Position numbers and translations under genes: made by a program
Shown: piece by piece, positions 1-6,261 of the stretch
Layout of the letters: the number at the start of each line of letters is the position of its first letter
Numbering within the stretch: position 1 is the first letter of the stretch
Notes under the pieces: model-generated
Databases searched by the model: none
Told to the model about the DNA's origin: nothing
What the model saw: the letters and a program-made list of their open reading frames with translations, nothing else
NCBI GenBank assembly: GCA_002428865.1
Contig: DIYB01000026.1
Location: forward strand, 5,229-15,455
Length of the DNA: 10,227 nt
Reading direction: 5' to 3'
Source of the DNA: Patescibacteria group bacterium UBA6065
GTDB lineage: Bacteria; Patescibacteriota; Minisyncoccia; Phycocordibacterales; UBA6065

Positions 1-167
1 CCGACAGGTATCCAGGGGGTACCAAACCGTTCGCGGAACACGAGCTCAGCACGTTCGCCGAGACGAGTCCATCCGATCGTCGCCTTCTTGCCAACGCGCC
101 GTGTGAGAGCGCGATCAGCGAAGACGTCCTGCGGGCAGCATGCCTCGGTGTGGATCGAGGTATTCAT
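1..167 (-). CDS. Unrecognised protein, N-terminal part (cut by window edge)
   Basis: The frame opens with ATG at 167 and runs off the left edge, giving 55 codons. The start is well supported: on the minus strand GGAGG (180-176) lies 8 nt upstream of the ATG, the clearest ribosome binding site in the window. The protein begins MNTSIHTEACCPQDVFADRA and continues with a basic, mixed alpha/beta-looking stretch ending near GTPWIPV. There is no signal peptide or membrane segment, and I do not recognise the family. A Cys-Cys pair sits at residues 10-11. The gene follows tgt on the same strand after a 242-bp gap that holds a terminator and possible attenuator, so its expression may be controlled separately from tgt. 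The plus strand is also open here, but it has no comparable start signal. I am fairly sure it is a gene and cannot give a function. Confidence 0.6.
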   Translation of the reverse strand, partial: MNTSIHTEACCPQDVFADRALTRRVGKKATIGWTRLGERAELVFRERFGTPWIPV

Positions 168-220
168 GCGTGGATCCTCCGTTGGTTGGGGGGGGTTAAC
201 AAAGAACTGTTCTGCCTCCT

Positions 221-255
221 AAAAAGAAACCGAGCTCTCGGTGATCGAGAGCTCG
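221..255 (-). terminator. Intrinsic terminator downstream of tgt
   Basis: On the minus strand a 10-bp stem, CGAGCTCTCG (255-246) with CGAGAGCTCG (240-231), closes the 5-nt loop ATCAC and is followed at once by GTTTCTTTTT (230-221). On the plus strand the hairpin is followed by TGTGTGG, so it acts only on minus-strand transcripts. It either ends the tgt transcript or serves as the terminator half of an attenuator for the next gene. Confidence 0.8.
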
Positions 256-338
256 TGTGTGGTTTCGCTAGGAGGTGATGTCTACTTTCGCGCAAAGCCA
301 CATACGAGCTCTCGACCCATCTTGGTGACGAGAAGCTT
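226..338 (-). promoter_or_regulatory. Possible trp-type transcription attenuator (four competing RNA segments)
   Basis: Read on the minus strand there are four segments in order: 1 (338-329), 2 (314-292), 3 (268-246) and 4 (240-226, followed by a T-tract). Segments 2 and 3 can form a 23-position stem with 20 Watson-Crick pairs, one G-U and two A/C mismatches around a 23-nt loop. Segments 3 and 4 form the terminator: a 10-bp stem, loop ATCAC, then GAAAC/GTTTC pairing across a bulge. Segment 1 (AGCTTCTCG) can pair with the start of segment 2 (CGAGAGCT) with one bulged base. Pairing 1:2 plus 3:4 would terminate; pairing 2:3 would let transcription continue into the gene starting at 167. The pairings are seen in the sequence. 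The regulatory role is inferred from the layout of known trp and ilv leaders. No T-box, S-box or other named riboswitch motif was recognised. Confidence 0.45.
270..279 (-). other. Anti-Shine-Dalgarno look-alike in the leader
   Basis: The minus strand reads ATCACCTCCT, identical to the conserved end of bacterial 16S rRNA. It lies in the loop between segments 2 and 3. Within the same transcript it could pair with AGGAGG (220-215) or with the GGAGG site (180-176) of the gene starting at 167. Pairing is seen on paper; any role in hiding the ribosome site is inference. Confidence 0.35.
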
Positions 339-371
339 CGAAATGATGATCTGTGCGCAAAAACGTGACAT
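282..371 (-). CDS. Candidate 29-residue leader peptide with Ile/Leu/Val codon run
   Basis: The frame has ATG at 371-369 and TAG at 284-282. It begins MSRFCAQ and then carries Ile-Ile-Ile (350-342), Ser-Lys, Leu-Leu-Val (335-327) and Thr-Lys-Met. The Leu-Leu codons lie inside segment 1 of the proposed attenuator and the Ile run lies just upstream of it. The stop codon lies just past segment 2. A ribosome stalled on these codons would cover segment 1 and free segment 2, while one that reaches the stop would cover segment 2 and favour the terminator. There is no properly spaced SD: AGGG is only 2 nt from the ATG. If the promoter proposed at 409-381 is used, the transcript would be nearly leaderless. 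This is a real possibility rather than a firm call, because a 29-codon open frame is easily found by chance. Confidence 0.27.
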   Translation of the reverse strand: MSRFCAQIIISKLLVTKMGRELVCGFARK

Positions 372-380
372 TGCCCTGCA

Positions 381-409
381 AGCATACAGCGCGCAACAAA
401 GAAAAGCAA
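381..409 (-). promoter_or_regulatory. Possible sigma-70 promoter just after tgt
   Basis: On the minus strand TTGCTT (409-404) and TATGCT (386-381) are 17 nt apart, matching the consensus at 3 of 6 and 4 of 6 positions. Transcription would start near 374, just before the ATG of the candidate leader peptide. Such a promoter would make the downstream leader independent of tgt. The match is modest. Confidence 0.3.
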
Positions 410-1642
<1,233 letters not shown>

Positions 1643-1659
1643 CTAATAGTACTTATCTG

Positions 1660-1687
1660 TTGACGAAAGTATAGTGAGCGATACCAT
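1660..1687 (+). promoter_or_regulatory. Possible promoter of the small membrane protein gene
   Basis: TTGACG (1660-1665) matches the -35 consensus at five of six positions, with TACCAT (1682-1687) 16 nt downstream as a weak -10. TATAGT (1670-1675) is an alternative -10 without a -35. The second gives a more normal leader length, since the first would start transcription almost on the SD. Confidence 0.35.
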
Positions 1688-1694
1688 ACACCAA
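1668..1694 (-). promoter_or_regulatory. Possible tgt promoter
   Basis: On the minus strand TATACT (1673-1668) is a good -10 box, about 25 nt before the tgt start. TTGGTG (1694-1689) is a possible -35 box, but the spacing of 15 nt is short. It overlaps the divergent promoter of the small gene at 1705, so the two may compete for polymerase. Confidence 0.35.
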
Positions 1695-1704
1695 GGAACG
1701 CACC

Positions 1705-1860
1705 ATGAGCACCCCAGAAACACCCCATGATTTTGAGCCAGGGTATGAGGAAAAGCCGTCACCGTCAGAAGAATACGAATCCGCCATCCGTTGGGGTGGT
1801 GGTATCAGCATCATAGTCATCGCGCTTATCTGCATTGTTGGTTATCTTTTTTCTCGATAA
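1705..1860 (+). CDS. Small single-pass membrane protein, 51 residues, unknown function
   Basis: The ATG at 1705 has a good SD, AAGGA (1693-1697), 7 nt upstream, and the frame ends with TAA at 1858-1860, just before an intrinsic terminator. The first 28 residues are acidic and proline-rich with no strong structure (MSTPETPHDFEPGYEEKPSP at the start). Residues 30-49 form one hydrophobic helix, with WGGGISIIVIALI followed by CIVGYLFS. The chain ends in a single Arg right after the helix, so it resembles a tail-anchored protein. It has no recognisable domain and I cannot assign a family. It stands as its own transcription unit between tgt (divergent) and the LOG-family gene (convergent). SD, terminator and hydrophobic pattern together make it very likely real despite its size. 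Confidence 0.8.
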   Translation: MSTPETPHDFEPGYEEKPSPSEEYESAIRWGGGISIIVIALICIVGYLFSR

Positions 1861-1867
1861 CCACGTG

Positions 1868-1895
1868 CGCACCAGAATATCTGGTGCGTTTTTTA
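1868..1895 (+). terminator. Intrinsic terminator after the small membrane protein
   Basis: An 8-bp stem CGCACCAG/CTGGTGCG (1868-1875, 1881-1888) with loop AATAT is followed by TTTTTTA (1889-1895). It lies 7 bp after the TAA. In the other direction the hairpin is followed by CACGTGG with no T-tract, so it would be a poor terminator for the LOG-family gene that ends at 1908. Confidence 0.92.
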
Positions 1896-1907
1896 TTACG
1901 ATCGATA

Positions 1908-2606
1908 TCACTCTCTACGCAGTGGTGCTTTCTTGATCATTTCAAGCACCACGTCATCGTCACCCTCTTCGACAATAGTGAACAGTTGTTCATCACCTGG
2001 TGATATCGTGCCATACGTATCACGAAGCCGTAACGAGAGATCGCGGACCTCACCCCAGAATTCAGTACCAATACAGATGATAGGAACGCGAGGAATTTTT
2101 GATGTCTGCACAAGCGTGATGATCTCAAAAAACTCATCGAGTGTTCCATAGCCACCAGGAAAGAATATATATACCTCTGCAGAGAACGAAAGTGCCACTT
2201 TCCTACTGAAAAAATAATAAAATTTGCGACTCGCGGTCAAAAACCCATTTTGCTTCTGTTCCTTTGGCAATTTGATGTGCATGCCGAGTGACTGCCCCCC
2301 TACTTCGTATGCACCACGATTTGCTGCCTCCATAATACCCGGGCCACCACCAGTCACGACTGCATAACCCGTCTCTTTGACGATCTTTGACGCGAGTGCG
2401 CGGGCACGCTCATACCATGGATGACCAGGTTCAAACCGTGTCGAACCAAAAAAAGTAACCGAGCGAGGATAATTTTCGAGAAAATCAAACGTCTCTTGAA
2501 ACTCCTTGAGAATTGTCGACATGCGCATCCGTTCCGCGCGATGGAGCGCATCGATAGACAACGGCTTGTCACCTCTCCAGCCTTTCTTCCATAGTCTCTG
2601 TATCAT
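1908..2606 (-). CDS. LOG-family nucleotide 5'-monophosphate phosphoribohydrolase
   Basis: This is a Rossmann-fold protein of the LOG (TIGR00730, once called lysine decarboxylase-like) family. Members cleave the N-glycosidic bond of nucleoside 5'-monophosphates; some release cytokinins and others act on ordinary purine or pyrimidine nucleotides. Visible motifs are VTFFGSTR (residues 50-57), GGGPGIMEAANRGA (86-99), SRK (134-136, the position of the catalytic Arg) and PGGYGTLDE (150-158, with Glu158 as the catalytic acid). At 232 residues it is longer than plant-type LOG proteins, with an extra N-terminal helical part rich in Arg and Lys (residues 1-45). It should be a soluble cytoplasmic enzyme. 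The start at 2606 has no SD. It diverges from the FKBP gene across 107 bp and ends with TGA. A role in nucleotide salvage is more likely than hormone production, but the sequence does not settle it. Confidence 0.9.
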   Translation of the reverse strand: MIQRLWKKGWRGDKPLSIDALHRAERMRMSTILKEFQETFDFLENYPRSVTFFGSTRFEPGHPWYERARALASKIVKETGYAVVTGGGPGIMEAANRGAYEVGGQSLGMHIKLPKEQKQNGFLTASRKFYYFFSRKVALSFSAEVYIFFPGGYGTLDEFFEIITLVQTSKIPRVPIICIGTEFWGEVRDLSLRLRDTYGTISPGDEQLFTIVEEGDDDVVLEMIKKAPLRRE

Positions 2607-2713
2607 TGCGGGCGATGTGTTACGTATTGTTAGTATGTGTGCATATTGTACTACATACCCAGATACGATGTATGCGGTATACTATGTTCATACCAAGATT
2701 TAACACGTATCAC
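2607..2713. promoter_or_regulatory. Divergent intergenic region between LOG-family and FKBP genes
   Basis: This AT-rich gap must hold promoters in both directions. On the plus strand TATACT (2678-2683) is a good -10 box 30 nt before the FKBP start, but no TTGACA-like -35 lies at the right distance. On the minus strand TACAAT (2650-2645) is the best -10 for the LOG-family gene, again without a -35. No operator-like repeat was seen. Confidence 0.35.
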
Positions 2714-3211
2714 ATGAGACCATTCGGCATCAGAGAGTGGATCGCGGTCGCCCTCGCGCTCGTCGTCGCCCTCTTTATGTTCTTCGGTGGAAGTATCGCA
2801 AGCATCTTCTCGCCAGAGACAGTCGTAAACCAAATTAGCAACACTACTCAAAATACAGAACAACCCCAGATGAATAATATTTCAACCGTACCAGGACTCG
2901 AGATATATGATGTCACCGTCGGCACTGGCGTAGAAGCAAAGGCTGGTACCACCGTGACTGCCCACTACACCGGCACACTCACCAATGGTCAAAAATTTGA
3001 CTCGTCAGTTGATCGTGGTCAGCCATTCTCATTCGCTCTCGGTGCTGGTCAGGTCATCCAAGGATGGGATGTCGGTATACAAGGCATGAAAGTCGGTGGC
3101 AAACGCCGTCTCGTCATCTCACCTGAGCTCGGCTACGGCAACCGTGCAATCGGTGCGATCCCTGCAAACTCAACACTCGTATTTGACGTCGAACTTCTCG
3201 GAGTCAAATAA
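2714..3211 (+). CDS. Membrane-anchored FKBP-type peptidyl-prolyl cis-trans isomerase
   Basis: The protein speeds cis/trans isomerisation of X-Pro bonds and probably helps fold exported proteins. With the start at 2714 it has 165 residues. A short basic N-terminus (MRPFGIREW) precedes a hydrophobic helix (10-28) with no obvious cleavage or lipobox site. A polar Asn/Thr/Gln linker (33-58) follows, then one FKBP domain (about 60-165). The FKBP12-type pocket is complete: Tyr85, Phe95-Asp96, Val114-Ile115, Trp118, Tyr141 and Phe157. The orientation should place the domain outside the membrane. The frame is open back to 2606, but 2714 is preferred because the membrane helix begins right after it and the earlier ATGs overlap the likely -10 box. 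No SD is visible. It converges on rpoD and shares its terminator. Confidence 0.93.
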   Translation: MRPFGIREWIAVALALVVALFMFFGGSIASIFSPETVVNQISNTTQNTEQPQMNNISTVPGLEIYDVTVGTGVEAKAGTTVTAHYTGTLTNGQKFDSSVDRGQPFSFALGAGQVIQGWDVGIQGMKVGGKRRLVISPELGYGNRAIGAIPANSTLVFDVELLGVK

Positions 3212-3220
3212 TCTATTCAC

Positions 3221-3253
3221 AAAAAAACCGCATCAGAAATGATGCGGTTTTTT
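3221..3253. terminator. Bidirectional intrinsic terminator between the FKBP gene and rpoD
   Basis: An 8-bp stem CCGCATCA/TGATGCGG (3228-3235, 3240-3247) with loop GAAA is flanked by seven A (3221-3227) and six T (3248-3253). It therefore has a U-tract in both directions. It lies 9 bp after the FKBP stop and 6 bp after the rpoD stop, ending both convergent transcripts. Confidence 0.95.
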
Positions 3254-3259
3254 CTGTAT

Positions 3260-4465
3260 TTAGTAATTCTTGAGCTGATTTATCTTCTCGTGCTGGCGGA
3301 TTTTCTCATGCGCCTTGGCTTCGATCTGACGGATACGTTCACGAGTGACACCGAACTCCTTGCCCACCTCTTCGAGGGTATGGGTGATACCATCGTTTAG
3401 CCCGTGGCGCATCTCGAGAATCTTGCGCTCTTTTGGCGAGAGATCGTCCAGAATACCACGCACCTGATCTGAGAGGATACGTCGTGACGACTCCTGGTCC
3501 GGCGAGAGGATCTTGTCATCAGAGAGGAAGTCACCGAGAGTCGACTTGCCATCATCACCATCATCACCGACAGGACTCTCGAGCGAGACTGTGTCCTGAT
3601 CGATTTTCTCTATCTGATAGACCTTCTCAACATCGAGACCCATTTCGGTAGCTATCTCATCAGGCAATGGATCACGACCGAGATCCTGAGAGAGTCTGCG
3701 GACAACCTGCTTGTACTTCGCGATGGTCTCTACCATATGTACTGGGACGCGAATCGTTCGAGACTGATCAGCGAGCGCACGAGTGATCGCTTGTCGGATC
3801 CACCACGTCGCATATGTCGAGAATTTGTACCCCTTGGTCCAGTCGAATTTGTCGACCGCCTTGAAAAGACCGAGGTTTCCTTCCTGAATGAGATCGAGGA
3901 GTGTGAGATCGGCAGATCGACCGACGTACTTCTTTGCAATCGAGACAACGAGACGGAGGTTTGCCTTTGCGAGGAGACCTTTTGCTTCATCGTCCCCTGC
4001 CTCGATCCTCTTTGCGAGTTCTTTCTCACGCGCAGCGGTCACGAGTGGGTACTGACCAATCTCCTTGAGGTACATCTGGATCGAATCATACGCCGAATCA
4101 CTTCCAGCACGGCCAAAAGAATATTTTTTGTTCTGCGCCTCAGGTGGCTCGATGTCGAGCATGCCCCCAGACTCGAGGACATCGATACCTGCAGTCGCAA
4201 ACTTGTTATAGAGCTCATCGAGGAACATGATATCGTCCTCAACTGATGGGAATTCCTTGAGAATTTCATCGTACGTCACGAATCCACGCTCCTTGCCACG
4301 ACTGATGAGACGATCAGCCTTGCGCGAGAGCTCACGTGCCTTGGCACGAGCCTTTGGAGACATCTTTGGCTTCGGTTTTTTCGCTTTTTGTACTGCCTTT
4401 GGGCGAGCTGGCGCTCGTTTCTTTGTGGCTTTCTGTGCTGACTTTTTGATCTTTTTTGCTGGCAT
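3260..4465 (-). CDS. rpoD: Principal RNA polymerase sigma factor (sigma-70 group)
   Basis: This factor directs core RNA polymerase to -35/-10 promoters. Domains in order over 401 residues: a Lys/Ala/Pro-rich tail (1-46), region 1.1 (about 48-97, with [14 protein letters not shown]), region 1.2 (124-160), region 2 (165-238) including [20 protein letters not shown] and the -10-reading helix [14 protein letters not shown] (217-230), region 3 (240-300), an acidic Gly/Asp linker (299-316, region 3.2), and region 4 with the -35 helix [13 protein letters not shown] (373-385). The large non-conserved region between 1.2 and 2 found in Proteobacteria is missing. Presence of region 1.1 and all promoter-reading helices makes it the housekeeping factor. 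The ATG lies 11 bp after the dnaG stop with no SD, so translation is probably coupled to dnaG. It is the last gene of the rpoB-rpoC-dnaG-rpoD run. Confidence 0.96.
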   Translation of the reverse strand: MPAKKIKKSAQKATKKRAPARPKAVQKAKKPKPKMSPKARAKARELSRKADRLISRGKERGFVTYDEILKEFPSVEDDIMFLDELYNKFATAGIDVLESGGMLDIEPPEAQNKKYSFGRAGSDSAYDSIQMYLKEIGQYPLVTAAREKELAKRIEAGDDEAKGLLAKANLRLVVSIAKKYVGRSADLTLLDLIQEGNLGLFKAVDKFDWTKGYKFSTYATWWIRQAITRALADQSRTIRVPVHMVETIAKYKQVVRRLSQDLGRDPLPDEIATEMGLDVEKVYQIEKIDQDTVSLESPVGDDGDDGKSTLGDFLSDDKILSPDQESSRRILSDQVRGILDDLSPKERKILEMRHGLNDGITHTLEEVGKEFGVTRERIRQIEAKAHEKIRQHEKINQLKNY

Positions 4466-4476
4466 GTGGCGTATAG

Positions 4477-6228
4477 TTAGAGTGACGTTATTAATGTTTT
4501 AAGCTCTTGGATTCTACGGGACACGATATCGATTTCCTTCATGACCTTTTCTGCTTCCCCTGTCCGTTTGTCCCGTTCGGCTTTATGGAGAGCGTCGAGG
4601 AGTAAGGCGAGGCGTTTCTTCTGGTATTCCTCCTCGAGACCAAAGAGAAGTTCTCGCCATTCTCGCTCGAGGTCTGTGGAATCGCCGTACGATACCTCCG
4701 CCTCGAGCGTACACTCCGACAAAACCTCCTTTGGTAAGGTAGAGAGCTCCCGCCATCGCTCTGGTCCGACTGCTCGCTCGATGAGAAGACGCTTCGTCTC
4801 GTCTCCTTTGAAATACAGAGAGGAATAGAGAAGTCCGAGCACCTTGCGCTCGATAAGATCGATACGATCACTCTTTGTACTCTCGGCCGGCACCGGAACC
4901 AAGCGAACGGAATCGGAGGTTTTCTTTGTGATGGTACGCAACTCCTCCCAGAGAGCATCCTCCTTGATGCCCGTCGCATCCGAGACACGCTTCACATATG
5001 TCGTCTGGTCAGCAGATGCATCGATAAGCGCGATGTACGGCAACACCTTTGCCACCACCTGTCGGCGAAACGCCTTGTCATCGAGACCCTTCTCTCGCAA
5101 CGTGTCGAGTGAAAAATCGACAAATGATTTTGCACCCTTGATGATGTGTGCCCAGGCATTCTTGTCTGATCTCAAAATATCAGCAGGATCTTTGCCTCCC
5201 TTACTATGCGCCACTTTGACATCCATGCCGAGCGAGAGCGCGATACGCACCGCTCGATCAGTCGCTTTTACTCCAGCATCATCTGAATCAAAAGCGACAA
5301 TCACATTTTTTGACAATCGCGCGACGAGTGAGAGCCCGCTATCACCTGATTGGATTTCGGATAGTGCAGTGCCAGAGACAGCGACCGTGTTCGTAAATCC
5401 AGATTGATGAGACATGATGAGATCCATCTGCCCCTCGACGAGTATCGAATAATCTCGTTTGCGAATATCCGATTTCGCACGGTCGAGGCCGTAGAGCACT
5501 TTTGATTTCTGATAGAGTGCAGTCTCAGGGCTATTGAGATACTTCGGTGGATTTGCCTCCTCGTCGAGCGTGCGACCAGTGAAAGCGACAACACGACCTG
5601 ATGGATCAGTAATCGGGAACATGATCCTGCCACGGAACGTATCGTAGTAGGGATCTCCCCCACTCTTGTCTGATCCACTACGTGGAGATGTCGACCGTTT
5701 GATGAGACCGACAGAAATGACATCTTCATCACGATACCCTTTCTCCTTCAAATAGGTTCTGAGGAGACGCCACTCACTCGGTGCATACCCGATACGAAAT
5801 GCGCCGATCGTCTCTGCCGAGAGTCCCCGACCTTCGATGTACGCACGTGCTTCGGCATACCTTGTGAGCATGTCTTCGTAGAACCGTGCCGCATCCTCCA
5901 TGATGGTGAGCCACAACTCCTTCTTTGAGTCTTTTGACCAGTTACCTCGCGTGAGTTGCACACCTGCACGCTCAGCAAGTACTCGCAACGCACCCATAAA
6001 ATCGAGTCCTTCAAATGCCTGCACGAACGAGAAAATATCCCCTTTTGCCTGACAACCGAAACAGTAGTACGAACCACGCTCAGGCGACACATAGAAGGAC
6101 GGCGTCTTTTCCGTATGGAAAGGACACCGAGCCTTATAGTTTTGGCCCGCCTTCTCGAGCTTTATGTAGGAGCCGACGACATCAGTGATGCTCAATCGCT
6201 CCTTTATGTCTTCTACATGGCTACCCAT
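4477..6228 (-). CDS. dnaG: DNA primase
   Basis: DnaG makes the short RNA primers for lagging-strand and initial leading-strand DNA synthesis, working with the replicative helicase. At 583 residues it has the usual length. The N-terminal CHC2 zinc domain has Cys35 and His38 ([12 protein letters not shown]) and Cys56 and Cys59 ([11 protein letters not shown]). The central RNA polymerase domain includes [11 protein letters not shown] (198-208). The Toprim core shows LVEGQMD (263-269), FDSDDAG (313-319, metal-binding Asp pair) and GGKDPADIL (344-352). The C-terminal part (about 430-583) is helical and charged, as expected for the helicase-binding region, but is not recognisable by motif. It begins 33 bp after the rpoC stop, across a small hairpin and with no clear SD, and is followed closely by rpoD. 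Confidence 0.96.
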   Translation of the reverse strand: MGSHVEDIKERLSITDVVGSYIKLEKAGQNYKARCPFHTEKTPSFYVSPERGSYYCFGCQAKGDIFSFVQAFEGLDFMGALRVLAERAGVQLTRGNWSKDSKKELWLTIMEDAARFYEDMLTRYAEARAYIEGRGLSAETIGAFRIGYAPSEWRLLRTYLKEKGYRDEDVISVGLIKRSTSPRSGSDKSGGDPYYDTFRGRIMFPITDPSGRVVAFTGRTLDEEANPPKYLNSPETALYQKSKVLYGLDRAKSDIRKRDYSILVEGQMDLIMSHQSGFTNTVAVSGTALSEIQSGDSGLSLVARLSKNVIVAFDSDDAGVKATDRAVRIALSLGMDVKVAHSKGGKDPADILRSDKNAWAHIIKGAKSFVDFSLDTLREKGLDDKAFRRQVVAKVLPYIALIDASADQTTYVKRVSDATGIKEDALWEELRTITKKTSDSVRLVPVPAESTKSDRIDLIERKVLGLLYSSLYFKGDETKRLLIERAVGPERWRELSTLPKEVLSECTLEAEVSYGDSTDLEREWRELLFGLEEEYQKKRLALLLDALHKAERDKRTGEAEKVMKEIDIVSRRIQELKTLITSL

Positions 6229-6241
6229 AGCATCGTACTAT

Positions 6242-6260
6242 CCGGGCGCCCTACGCCCGA
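6242..6260 (-). other. Hairpin between rpoC and dnaG without a U-tract
   Basis: A 6-bp GC-only stem (CGGGCG/CGCCCG, 6259-6254 and 6248-6243) has a 5-nt loop and one extra wobble pair at its base on the minus strand. It is followed by GATAGTACG, so it is not an intrinsic terminator. It lies 2 bp after the rpoC stop. It could be an RNA processing site or protect a 3' end, lowering dnaG and rpoD relative to rpoBC, but this is inference. Confidence 0.4.
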
Positions 6261-6261
6261 C

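Noticed and set aside
188..195. Run of eight G/C in the leader of the gene at 167, possible phase-variable tract
   Set aside because: It lies outside coding sequence and is short; no promoter spacing depends on it in any visible way.
231..314. Three copies of the CGAGCTCTCG element in 84 bp, suggesting a CRISPR or repeat array
   Set aside because: The copies alternate in orientation, have unequal short spacers and explain RNA stems instead; there are no uniform repeats or spacers.
270..328. Plus-strand SD AGGAGGTGAT followed by a 16-codon frame from ATG 278
   Set aside because: The SD overlaps the ATG region with only 2 nt between them, the peptide is short, and the genes and terminator here read on the minus strand.
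164..409. An 81-codon minus-strand frame filling the tgt-downstream gap, whose TGA overlaps the ATG at 167
   Set aside because: It needs a TTG start with no SD, is rich in Arg and Ser as noncoding frames in this GC range are, and runs through the terminator. The overlap with the next start is probably chance.
282..409. T-box or preQ1 riboswitch in the gap after tgt
   Set aside because: No T-box core (AGGGTGG with ACCGCG) and no preQ1 pseudoknot pattern could be found on either strand.
2606..2713. Extended N-terminus for the FKBP protein starting at 2606
   Set aside because: It overlaps the LOG-family start and the likely promoter, adds a Cys-rich stretch unlike the family, and would precede the membrane helix by 45 residues.
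3737..4246. A 169-codon plus-strand frame opposite rpoD
   Set aside because: It is the antisense shadow of a strongly conserved coding region, with no SD and no protein-like pattern.
4844..5407. A 187-codon plus-strand frame opposite dnaG, and a 143-codon minus frame at 5301-5732
   Set aside because: Both are frame shadows of dnaG; Ser/Arg-rich composition and no recognisable motif.
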